Assembly (NCBI GenBank): GCA_965220055.1
Contig: CBDCPE010000004.1
Span: forward strand, 1,488,001-1,552,000
Direction of reading: 5' to 3'
Source of the DNA: Bin87 sp965220055
GTDB taxonomy: Bacteria; Chloroflexota; Dehalococcoidia; Lucifugimonadales; UBA3495
Length of the DNA stretch: 64,000 nt
Position numbers and translations under genes: made by a program. This document shows positions 52,933-60,939 of the stretch, in pieces. Within the stretch, counting starts at the first letter, position 1; each line of letters starts with the position of its first letter. The notes below the pieces were generated by a model, which saw nothing but the letters and a program-made list of their open reading frames with translations, was not told the origin of the DNA and did not search any database.

Positions 52933-54072
52933 CTACAGGAAGGGGACCTTCTCGAAGACGCCGCGGTTGATGGGGTTGGAGTCGAGGCCCATCCAGTCTT
53001 CCAGGATGGTGGCGTAGACCTGGCGAAAGTCCATGTTGGACTTGAGGTTGCCGCCTTCTGCCTGATCGGCCGGAGCCAGGGAAGGATAGACGCCGTAGAT
53101 GCCGCCCTTGACGTCCTCGCCGAGCGCAAAGGCTACCGAGCCGGCGCCGTGGTCGGTGCCGGAGCCGTTGTCGCCGACACGGCGGCCGAACTCGGAGAAC
53201 ATGAACAGCACAACGTTGTCGCTGGCGTTGTGATCCCGCAGGTCGGTGATGAAGGTGTCAACGTTGGCAGACACGTCGGTCCAGAGGCCGCTGTGCAGCT
53301 GCGCCTGGTTGGCGTGGGTGTCAAAGCCGTTGTAGGGGCTGGTGGTGAAGAGCACCCTGGTTCCCAGGTCAGCCAGGTGAGTCTGGGCGATGTTCTTCAT
53401 GTACTGGCCGACGGTGCTGCTGGAGTACTCCACATTCGAGGTGTACTTCGGCGGAGCGGTGGCCAGGATGTCGGCGCCGATGCGCGCATAGGTGCCGGTG
53501 GAGCGCAGGTAGTCGTTGACGAAGCCCTGCCCCATGGTAGGAGCGTAGATCTTGCTGAAGAGGTCAAGGGCCTCAGCGCGCTGATCATCGCCTTCGATAC
53601 CGGTGAGCAAGCCGTAGGTCTCGAGGTTGCCGACCGATGCTACCGGCACGCCTTCCTTGGCGAGAGCGCGGGGAAGGCCACGGCCGAAGTTGACGCCGGT
53701 GAGGCCCTGTCCTTCGTTCTTCGGGTCGAGCTCGTGGATTACCTGGCCCAGCCAGCCCTCGGTTCCGATGGTGTCCGGCTCACAGGTATGCCAGATGTCC
53801 ATGCTGCGGAAGTGGCTGTAGGAAGGGTTGGCATAGCCGATGCCGAGGAAGACGGCAAGCTTGCCTTCGTCCCAGTACTTCTTCAGGGGAAGCATAGTGG
53901 GATGCATGCCGATTTCGCCATTCAAGTCAATGACCGCGTCGGCAGCGACGCCCAGGTTCGGGCGAAAGTCGCGATAGTAGCCGTCATTATAAGGGATGAC
54001 GGTGTTCAGGCCGTCGTTCCCGCCGGACAGCGAGAGCACCACCAGAACGTTGTCTTTGTTGGTAGAGACCAT
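52933..54072 (-). CDS. DUF1501 family protein
   Basis: 379 residues from ATG 54072 (leader ggaggactgtcaa). Family motifs: VLVVLSLSGGNDGLNTVIPY, NGEIGMHPTMLPLKKYWDEG, YSHFRSMDIWHTCEPDTIGT, FDTHANQAQLHSGLWTDVSA, VVLFMFSEFGRRVGDNGSGT, DHGAGSVAFALGEDVKGGIY. These place it in the alkaline-phosphatase/sulfatase-like fold (metal residues in SGGNDG, DTHANQ and TDHG). DUF1501 proteins often carry a Tat signal; none is present here. It is nearly always paired with DUF1800, as here. Confidence 0.95.
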   Translation of the reverse strand: MVSTNKDNVLVVLSLSGGNDGLNTVIPYNDGYYRDFRPNLGVAADAVIDLNGEIGMHPTMLPLKKYWDEGKLAVFLGIGYANPSYSHFRSMDIWHTCEPDTIGTEGWLGQVIHELDPKNEGQGLTGVNFGRGLPRALAKEGVPVASVGNLETYGLLTGIEGDDQRAEALDLFSKIYAPTMGQGFVNDYLRSTGTYARIGADILATAPPKYTSNVEYSSSTVGQYMKNIAQTHLADLGTRVLFTTSPYNGFDTHANQAQLHSGLWTDVSANVDTFITDLRDHNASDNVVLFMFSEFGRRVGDNGSGTDHGAGSVAFALGEDVKGGIYGVYPSLAPADQAEGGNLKSNMDFRQVYATILEDWMGLDSNPINRGVFEKVPFL

Positions 54073-54184
54073 TTGACAGTCCTCCGTTTTGTGTACCTGG
54101 TCGTAGTGATTGTGGTTGGCCGGTTCGGCGATGGCGATGCGTTGTTCCAAAACGGCACCGGCCAATGACCAAATGTCAGGCTGA

Positions 54185-55609
54185 TTACTCGAACTGGAAC
54201 TCCGAGGTGGAAGCGATGATCTGGAACATCTCGCCCGAGCGGCGGGTAAACTCGGTGCGCTCAGCGTCGGTTCGGTGGGTGAGTTCGCCACCGCGGCCGG
54301 CGTGGTCAACGAGCTGCTCGCGGGTGTCCTCGGCGAGGTTGAGGCAGCCAACGAGGTCAGCGCAGCTGTCGACAAACTGCTCGGGGCTGAGGCTGTCGCC
54401 CTGGGCCATAAGCTTGGAAATCATGCTCTGGACGCCGGGGAGCTCGGTGCGGCCCAAGTAGTCCGCGGCGAAGTTGATGCGCTCGACCAAGGTGCCGGAG
54501 TCGATCCATTCGTGGCCGGTGTGCCAACCCTCAACGGTGGGTGGGTTCATCAGGTCCATGCCCATGTACTTGGGCTCCTGGCTGAGCTCGAACATGCCAG
54601 GCTTGATCTCGTCGCGGTGGTCGCCAACCATGCGCAGCGTGCCCGCGACCATTTCGGCCGGGTTCTTCACCTTGGCGTACTGAGCGTTCTTGAACGAGTC
54701 GGAGTTGAACAGCGTGCGGAGCATCACGGTGATGTTGTAGCCGCTGTCAAAGTACGCCTGCTCCAGTTCTTCCAACAGACTCTCGTCCTTGGGCGCGGTT
54801 TGCCGCCAGCTGGGAACGGGAACCTCATCAGCGACGAAGAAGTTGTACATGTGGCGGGAGATGAACCGGGCAGTGGCCTTCTGGCCAGCGATCATGTTCA
54901 GGATGTCGTCGCCGTTCCAATTGCCGGTCTGACCGAGGAAGGTCTTCTCAGCGTTATCGTGGTCGGCGGGGTCAAAGCGGAATTCCCAGGGGCTGCGGCC
55001 GTAGGGGAAAGGGGGGTACCCGGGGGCGATATTCCAACCAGTGAAAGCGCGGGCTGTGGCTTTGACGTCGTCCTCGGAGTAGTTGAATTCGCCGCCCATG
55101 CCGACGCCCATAGAGAAGAGTTCGAGCAGCTCACGGCCGTAGTTTTCGTTGATTGCCGTCTTGTGGCTCTCACAGTTGTCCAGGTAATAGACCATGGCGG
55201 GGCTGGTGGACAGTTCCATGAGCAGTTCGCCAAAGTTGCCCATTCCCTTGTCACGGAACATCTGGATCATCCGGCCCATTTCTTCGCCGGAGTCGATCTT
55301 GGAGTGGCCCGCGCAGAAGATCATGTGCCAGAAGAGGGCCATCTTCTCCTTGAGCTGGTACTCGGTATTGACCATGCGATACACCCAGTTCTGGATGTTG
55401 ATCTCGATGGCGCCGGCGTGGTTGTAGGTGGGGTGATAGCGCAGCATGATGTCGTCTTCGACGCCCGAGCTGTTGCCGGGGTTAAGCAGCTCCCCAATCA
55501 CGGTGTCATAACCCTTCGCAGCAGCGGCTTCGATCTCGTCGCGGCTGGCGCTGAAGCCGGCCCGGCGGAGAAGGTGCGCCATCAGTGCGATGTCGTTGCT
55601 TCCTGCCAT
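54185..55609 (-). CDS. DUF1800 family protein
   Basis: 474 residues from MAGSNDIALMAHLLRRAGFS (leader aaaggaggaaaca). Family pattern: HLLRRAGFSASRDEIEAAAA, QLKEKMALFWHMIFCAGHSK, YLDNCESHKTAINENYGREL, LLELFSMGVGMGGEFNYSED, DVKATARAFTGWNI, EVPVPSWRQTAPKDESLLEE. The function is unknown; DUF1800 and DUF1501 genes go together across many phyla. No signal peptide visible. It leads the operon with DUF1501 and the NHL protein. Confidence 0.95.
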   Translation of the reverse strand: MAGSNDIALMAHLLRRAGFSASRDEIEAAAAKGYDTVIGELLNPGNSSGVEDDIMLRYHPTYNHAGAIEINIQNWVYRMVNTEYQLKEKMALFWHMIFCAGHSKIDSGEEMGRMIQMFRDKGMGNFGELLMELSTSPAMVYYLDNCESHKTAINENYGRELLELFSMGVGMGGEFNYSEDDVKATARAFTGWNIAPGYPPFPYGRSPWEFRFDPADHDNAEKTFLGQTGNWNGDDILNMIAGQKATARFISRHMYNFFVADEVPVPSWRQTAPKDESLLEELEQAYFDSGYNITVMLRTLFNSDSFKNAQYAKVKNPAEMVAGTLRMVGDHRDEIKPGMFELSQEPKYMGMDLMNPPTVEGWHTGHEWIDSGTLVERINFAADYLGRTELPGVQSMISKLMAQGDSLSPEQFVDSCADLVGCLNLAEDTREQLVDHAGRGGELTHRTDAERTEFTRRSGEMFQIIASTSEFQFE

Positions 55610-55919
55610 TGTTTCCTCCTTTGATTTGCCTTTTGGTGATGACCTTGTCGGCCGAATGTTTGTGGTGGAAATATACCGTAACATCTACCGAATCCGCAAT
55701 ATGAATCCCGTTAAAACGTCGCCCTGATTGCGGAACGATTATCAGATTAGAATCGTATCGCCGGAACGAACCGATGTCAATATAAACATCGGCACACTGG
55801 CCGCCGGTTTGAGCCCCGCATGCTCACAAGCCGCGGTTTGCAGCGAAGCAGTTCGCCGAGACAAATGAGGTCCTGATGGGTCATCGGCTGCATCGAGATA
55901 CGGGCAACGTTCGGAACCG
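55610..55919. other. intergenic region
   Basis: About 310 bp upstream of DUF1800 and downstream of the PIG-L gene, likely holding a promoter. No gene or repeat recognised. Confidence 0.4.
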
Positions 55920-56636
55920 CTAGCCCAGCCGGAATCGTTTGAAAACTTCGGCGTACTCAACGTCGATGCGCTTACCATCGCTACACTTCCATTCTCGGAA
56001 GTAACGGTCCGCGTCCTCGGGGCTCACCTGGCTGCGATGAGCTTGGAGGGCGGCCACCGCGACTTCCATGTGCGGTGTCACATCTACCACGTGATCCGGA
56101 TGGGTACGTCCCATCACCCACACCTCGTGCACTTTGTGCGGCTCCAAGCCCTCTTCGGACAGTAGTTCCGGGAACGTGAGATGGTCGCGGGCCGAGGGAA
56201 AGACGGCAGCCATTGCGGCCTCACCGGAGGCGACATGGTCGGGGTGGTCAATATATCGGTCGCCGTCGAGGTTCCGCACCGGGTTCATGCAAACCAGCAC
56301 GTCGGGCCGATGCCGGCGAATCTCTCGGGTTATGGCCTTGCGCAGTTCCAGCGTCGGTTCAAGATAGGCATCAGGAAACCCCAGGAAGGCGATGTCGGAC
56401 AGCCCCAGGATGCGTCCAGCTTCGCGTTGTTCTGCCTCGCGTGTCGCGATCAGCTCTGCGGGTGATATCTGTGGATCGGCGCTTCCCTTGCTGCCGTCGG
56501 TGCAAAGAACATACCCCACGTCCCAGCCTTCAGCGCACCAACGTGCGACCGTGCCGGAGCAGCCCCATTCGGCGTCGTCGGCGTGGGCAACGACGACCAT
56601 CCCCCGTCTGAAATCATCGGTCTCACTATCTAACAA
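55920..56636 (-). CDS. PIG-L/LmbE family N-acetylglucosaminyl deacetylase-like
   Basis: 238 residues; TTG start at 56636 supported by ggag seven bases upstream. Zinc motif GMVVVAHADDAEWGCSGTVA (the family's AHPDDxE, here AHADDAE), YVLCTDGSKGSADPQISPAE, ATREAEQREAGRILGLSDIA, FLGFPDAYLEPTLELRKAIT, and HPDHVASGEAAMAAVFPSAR. It deacetylates a sugar-amine or related conjugate (mycothiol- or bacillithiol-type pathways are known users), but the substrate here is open. A MFS gene lies immediately upstream. Confidence 0.93.
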   Translation of the reverse strand: MLDSETDDFRRGMVVVAHADDAEWGCSGTVARWCAEGWDVGYVLCTDGSKGSADPQISPAELIATREAEQREAGRILGLSDIAFLGFPDAYLEPTLELRKAITREIRRHRPDVLVCMNPVRNLDGDRYIDHPDHVASGEAAMAAVFPSARDHLTFPELLSEEGLEPHKVHEVWVMGRTHPDHVVDVTPHMEVAVAALQAHRSQVSPEDADRYFREWKCSDGKRIDVEYAEVFKRFRLG

Positions 56637-56694
56637 AATCGATCTCCGGTCTGCATTGGATTCCCAAGGCCATCGGCTAGCACAGCCGCCATTT

Positions 56695-57993
56695 TCAGGC
56701 CAACGACGTTGCGGAGTCCCTCGCTATGGACGCGCGATTGCGCGTAATAGTGTGGAGAGCGAACCCCAGGCACGCACCAACCATGGCGGCTCCGCACGCC
56801 ATTGCGAACGACCACCTGAGCGTTCCGGTCGCGTCGGCAATCGGACCGGAAATGGCGGGTGAGATGGTGCCGCCGATACCCGCCCCCATCCCCATCAATC
56901 CGAACGCCGCGGGAGCCATGTATACCGGCACGAAGTCGCCGGCCGCGGCCGCGCAAATCGTATAGGTGGATCGCAGCGCGAACCCGGCAAACACCGACGC
57001 GATGATAAAGAAGGTCAACTCGGGCACCAACCAGAACAACGCGTGACATGCCACTTCGATAAGGAAAGTCACGCCGAACGCCAGCCCACGCCCCACTCGA
57101 TCGGACAATGCGCCCGATCCGACACCGCTGCCGATGCTGAGGATCCCGATCAGCATGAACAGAGCGCCCACTACCGCCACATCCGTTCCGTGCTCGACTT
57201 CCAGGTACGCGCCGTAGCTGGAGGTGAGGATGCCGTGAACAAACCCAGAGCAAAACGCCATGCCGGTGATCAGCCAAACGTAGGGATTGGTATAGACCTG
57301 GACCGGCCAGCCGGCTGGCCCGCTCCGCGCTGGGGTTCGCTTCGGAGCTGCATCAGTGGATGGCCCGGGGGAAGATGGAGGACCAGCGGGTGGCGCTTCC
57401 CGAATGAACCCCGCGGCCACAACGCCGATTACCACGCTGGTGGCAGCCAGCACATACCAAGTGTATCTCCAGGCTTCGTCGCCGAAGACATCGGTCAGCG
57501 GCGGCACGATTACTCCGGTGAAAATTATCGCCAGGCTCCCGCCGGACGCGGCGATGCCGGCGGCGACGCCACGGCCGTTAGCGCGGAACCATGGCGCAAG
57601 CATCCCCATCATGGGCGTGAGCGCCGCCCCCGACGACACGCCCACGGCTATCATGGCGAGGAGGGCCACCCAGTAGGTGGGCGACCAACCCAGGAACGCC
57701 ATGGAAACTGCCTGCGCGAATATGCTGGCGATGACCATCCATTTTCCGCCGTACCGGGACGCCACGGCTCCGGACAACAATCCGGACACCACACGGGAAA
57801 TCGACAGGGCGACCACGAGAACGAATACCGTGGTGTACGACAGTTCGAAGGTGCCCTTCATCCCCGGGATGGTGAGCGCCTGAACGTACAGGGAAAAACT
57901 GGTGATCAGGTTGACCGCCAGCGATACGGCCAATACGACGGCCGCATAGGTGCGTACCCATTTGGGGATCAGAGCAGCGGGGAAAGAAGCCAT
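56695..57993 (-). CDS. MFS transporter (oxalate/formate antiporter-like)
   Basis: 432 residues from MASFPAALIPKWVRTYAAVV. Twelve hydrophobic segments are visible, including AVVLAVSLAVNLITSFSLYV, TVFVLVVALSISRVVSGLLS, MVIASIFAQAVSMAFLGWSP and, in the second half, VYTNPYVWLITGMAFCSGFV. A cytoplasmic loop is rich in Pro/Ser (PPAGPPSSPGPSTDAAPKRT). MFS motif A-like segments are VVSGLLSGAVASRYGGKWMV and GALSDRVGRGLAFG. It resembles the OFA/monocarboxylate group. Substrate unknown; possibly linked to the adjacent PIG-L gene. Confidence 0.9.
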   Translation of the reverse strand: MASFPAALIPKWVRTYAAVVLAVSLAVNLITSFSLYVQALTIPGMKGTFELSYTTVFVLVVALSISRVVSGLLSGAVASRYGGKWMVIASIFAQAVSMAFLGWSPTYWVALLAMIAVGVSSGAALTPMMGMLAPWFRANGRGVAAGIAASGGSLAIIFTGVIVPPLTDVFGDEAWRYTWYVLAATSVVIGVVAAGFIREAPPAGPPSSPGPSTDAAPKRTPARSGPAGWPVQVYTNPYVWLITGMAFCSGFVHGILTSSYGAYLEVEHGTDVAVVGALFMLIGILSIGSGVGSGALSDRVGRGLAFGVTFLIEVACHALFWLVPELTFFIIASVFAGFALRSTYTICAAAAGDFVPVYMAPAAFGLMGMGAGIGGTISPAISGPIADATGTLRWSFAMACGAAMVGACLGFALHTITRNRASIARDSATSLA

Positions 57994-58160
57994 CAGTGGG
58001 CGGCCAGAATCGGGTACGCAGCTACAGCGATCAGGACCGAAGTTGCGCAATCATATCACAGGGCACGCGAAACCCGCGTTCCCGATATCCCGCACGCTGA
58101 TAAAATAGAACTCGTCAGACTGGCGCCGGCCGACCGGAGGTGCGGTGTCGATTGATTGGG

Positions 58161-58437
58161 ATGGGACGGAAGAAGACCATGGAAGACGTTTTTGTCACCC
58201 GCATCAAGCACAAGCTGGAACGCATCACCAATCGGGGGGGAACTCCCGGCAAACGGAGCGGACCCAACGTACCTCGAGGTTGATCTAGACGGATTGATCC
58301 CGCAGGCGTTGTTGGGCAGCAACATGTACGAATACACCGGGTTCGCGCGGATGTGCCTCGAACATGCCGCCGCCTCGATCAACGATGGGCGGCACATCTG
58401 CGAGCCCGAGTTTCACGTGTTGTTGGCCCAAAACTAA
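58161..58437 (+). pseudogene. small conserved-looking ORF with a frameshift at a G run
   Basis: First frame: MGRKKTMEDVFVTRIKHKLE, RITNRGG. After the G7 run (58234-58240) the meaningful frame becomes ELPANGADPTYLEVDLDGLI, PQALLGSNMYEYTGFARMCL and ends FHVLLAQN. The whole reads as one protein of about 90 residues if one base is lost or slipped at the G run. Family not recognised. A sequencing or assembly error in the homopolymer is as likely as real decay. Confidence 0.5.
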
Positions 58438-58459
58438 CTTCATTATAGTTGCTCAGGTC

Positions 58460-59002
58460 ATGCAGCAGCCCAACCAGGATACAGATCAAACTCAGGCGGA
58501 ACAGGGCGCAACCCCCGTCACGTACGAGCCGCTGCCGCCACCACCGCCGGTCCCGCCCGATGCGCTGAAGCCGTGGTACTACCAGGGATGGTTCCTGGTT
58601 CCGACCTTTGTGTGGTGGCCCTGCACCGCGGTGCTGTTCATACGGTCACCATGGCACAACGGTGTGGTCAGTGGCGCATTATCGTGGGCTTGGATCATCG
58701 TGGGAGGCGGGTTCATCTTCCTCCGGATGCAATATCACTGGCACAGCGGTGAGCCGGCCATCGTTGATCCCACGCTGTGGGCGCTGGCAGCACCGGGGAT
58801 CGTGCTGACCGTAATCACACAAACGTTGTGGCTGACGCGCGACCGACCACGGATCCGGCGGATTAGAAACGCCGGTGGGTTTGCGGCTTACGAAAACGCG
58901 AACGCTGATGCATCGACAAGGGCTGCAATCCCGTCCGCCCCGCAGGAGAGGCGCAAGCGTTCCAACCGGGGCAGCGCCCGGAGCCGGCGAAAACGCCGAT
59001 AG
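58460..59002 (+). CDS. membrane protein, function unknown
   Basis: 180 residues from ATG 58460. N-terminal proline-rich stretch YEPLPPPPPVPPDALKPWYY, then three hydrophobic segments: FLVPTFVWWPCTAVLFI, SGALSWAWIIVGGGFIFLRM and LWALAAPGIVLTVITQTLWL. A long basic C-terminus (QERRKRSNRGSARSRRKRR) lies presumably in the cytoplasm. No family recognised. Convergent with surE. Confidence 0.7.
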   Translation: MQQPNQDTDQTQAEQGATPVTYEPLPPPPPVPPDALKPWYYQGWFLVPTFVWWPCTAVLFIRSPWHNGVVSGALSWAWIIVGGGFIFLRMQYHWHSGEPAIVDPTLWALAAPGIVLTVITQTLWLTRDRPRIRRIRNAGGFAAYENANADASTRAAIPSAPQERRKRSNRGSARSRRKRR

Positions 59003-59020
59003 GGACCGGAGTCCGAAAGA

Positions 59021-59899
59021 TTAGTTGAGGGCGGCTCCCAACTGCAGTCCTTCGACCAGTCCCTGGACCATCTCGACTCGCTCGTCAGTGGTTGAAAATG
59101 CCATGCCCATCGGGGTGATTCCGATATAGTTAGCCTTGCTGGCGGCGATATCACTTCCTTCACCGCCGGCGAGCACCGGTCGGTTGCGCGAGATCCAGTA
59201 GCGGCGATGGCCGAAGGATTCTTCGGCACGGACAGATTCTCCGTATGCCCGCCCGCCCAGGCGGGTGACCTTCACCCCGGCAATCCGGTCTGCCGGTTCG
59301 TTGGGAACATTCACGTTGAGGAAATAAGCGGGGGAAACCTCAGGGGCGTCAGCTAATCTGCGCGCCAGATGTGCCACCACCCGGGCCGCGAGTTGGTAGC
59401 GGGGCGCCTGGACGGAGCCTACCGAAATGGCAATCGTGGGATAGCCGCGAACCCAGCCCTGGACCGCGGCACCAACCGTTCCCGACACGATCACGTCCCA
59501 GCCCAAATTCGATCCGCGATTGATGCCGCTCACCACCAGGTCGGGCTTCGGCGTCACCAGTTGTTCCAGTGCCAAAATGCACGCGTCCGCGGGGGTGCCC
59601 TGAACCGCCCAGGCGCTGATGGGATGGGGCAGAGTCAACGTGGTATCCAGAGCAGGGACGCGCACGGCGTCGGCGCTGCGCGGAGGTGTGTCGTCGCCGG
59701 GAGCAAACTGGGAGAGGTACTGCTCGGCTGGCACTGAGTGGACGAACAGCGGGGCGTGCAGGGTCATGGATGCACCCACGCCGGACTGTTCCCGGTCGGG
59801 TGCGACCACCGCTACCTCGCCGACTTCGGCAAGACTACGGGCCGCTGCCCATATTCCGGAAGCGTGAATACCATCGTCATTGGTGAGCAAGATTTTCAA
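59021..59899 (-). CDS. surE: 5'/3'-nucleotidase SurE
   Basis: 292 residues. MKILLTNDDGIHASGIWAAA holds the metal-binding TNDDG; VAVVAPDREQSGVGASMTLH, DACILALEQLVTPKPDLVVS, GINRGSNLGWDVIVSGTVGA and YFLNVNVPNEPADRIAGVKV complete the family pattern. It removes phosphate from nucleoside monophosphates or polyphosphates and is stress-linked in other bacteria. The C-terminus is about 30 residues longer than short SurE forms. Downstream of the coxM-like gene but 130 bp away. Confidence 0.95.
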   Translation of the reverse strand: MKILLTNDDGIHASGIWAAARSLAEVGEVAVVAPDREQSGVGASMTLHAPLFVHSVPAEQYLSQFAPGDDTPPRSADAVRVPALDTTLTLPHPISAWAVQGTPADACILALEQLVTPKPDLVVSGINRGSNLGWDVIVSGTVGAAVQGWVRGYPTIAISVGSVQAPRYQLAARVVAHLARRLADAPEVSPAYFLNVNVPNEPADRIAGVKVTRLGGRAYGESVRAEESFGHRRYWISRNRPVLAGGEGSDIAASKANYIGITPMGMAFSTTDERVEMVQGLVEGLQLGAALN

Positions 59900-60031
59900 A
59901 AGGTCGCCTCTGAGTTCAAAATTAGTCGATTGGTATCGTGCAAGTCACAGGAGGTTAGGATAACAGCGAGACTAAATTGGCCGCCGTAGCGTTTACGGCG
60001 GCCAGTCCAGTTGCCGGATTACTCCACTAGA

Positions 60032-60910
60032 CTAGTGGTGCGCCAGTCCAATGGCGTGGAGCAGGGCGTGCTTCACCTCCACCGGTGCAACGCCGGAACG
60101 GAATTCCGCCGACGCGTAGACGTCACCGATTATGTCCACCCCCGCGGCGGCGAGATCGTCGCTGAGACGCGCGGTGGCATCGCCGATGCTGTCCGCGGTC
60201 AGAGTGGTTCCCGAGAGGGACTGTTCCACCGACGGCGCCTTCACCGGACGCGGCGTCAATCCTCCCACGGCCACCGAGGCAGCAGTGCAACGATTCCCGT
60301 CCATGGTAACGACCACGGCTCCGCCCACCACGGCGTAAAAGCTCGCGGGGTGGGCCATCTTGGCGTATTCGGCGCGCTGGTTGGCGGCAAGGGTGGGTAC
60401 ACTCACCGTGGTGATGAGTTCATCTTCGCCGAGAACGGTGGCGAAGGCGTCCTCGATTAGGTCTGCTACCGCGATGGTCCGACTTCCAGAAGGTCCTTGC
60501 GTCGAGACGCTGGCGCCCAATGCGGTAAGCACGGTAGCCCAGTCGGACGCAGGGTCGGCGTGGGCCAGGTTGCCGCCGATGGTGCCCCGGTTGCGTACCG
60601 CCGGATCGCCGATACCTCCGGCAGCTTCGGCCAACAGGCCGTTGGCCTGCCGGACTTCGGAAGACGCAGCGATCTCAGCGTGGGTGGTGAGAGCGCCGAT
60701 GTTGATGGTATCGCCACTAACCGTGATGCCGCGCAGGTTGGCGATCCCGCCGATGTCGATGACGACTTCCGGCCTGGCAAGGCGAAAACGCATCAAGGGG
60801 ATGAGGCTGTGTCCACCGGCCAGCAGTTTAGCTCCTGGGTTTTCGGAAAGCAGTTGTACCGCTTCTGCGATGGAACCGGCCTTCCGGTATTCAAAATCTG
60901 CTGCAAACAT
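60032..60910 (-). CDS. FAD-binding subunit of a CODH/xanthine dehydrogenase-type enzyme (CoxM-like)
   Basis: 292 residues: AADFEYRKAGSIAEAVQLLS, PGAKLLAGGHSLIPLMRFRL (FAD-binding LAGGHSL), IGALTTHAEIAASSEVRQAN, RNRGTIGGNLAHADPASDWA (second FAD motif TIGGNxxHADPASD). The C-terminal CODH_C domain contains ARLSDDLAAAGVDIIGDVYA. It carries electrons from the molybdenum and iron-sulfur subunits to an acceptor. Third gene of the operon coxS-coxL-coxM order on the minus strand. Confidence 0.95.
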   Translation of the reverse strand: MFAADFEYRKAGSIAEAVQLLSENPGAKLLAGGHSLIPLMRFRLARPEVVIDIGGIANLRGITVSGDTINIGALTTHAEIAASSEVRQANGLLAEAAGGIGDPAVRNRGTIGGNLAHADPASDWATVLTALGASVSTQGPSGSRTIAVADLIEDAFATVLGEDELITTVSVPTLAANQRAEYAKMAHPASFYAVVGGAVVVTMDGNRCTAASVAVGGLTPRPVKAPSVEQSLSGTTLTADSIGDATARLSDDLAAAGVDIIGDVYASAEFRSGVAPVEVKHALLHAIGLAHH

Positions 60911-60939
60911 TGCAATCAGTCCTCCTGTGCCGGCGCCGG

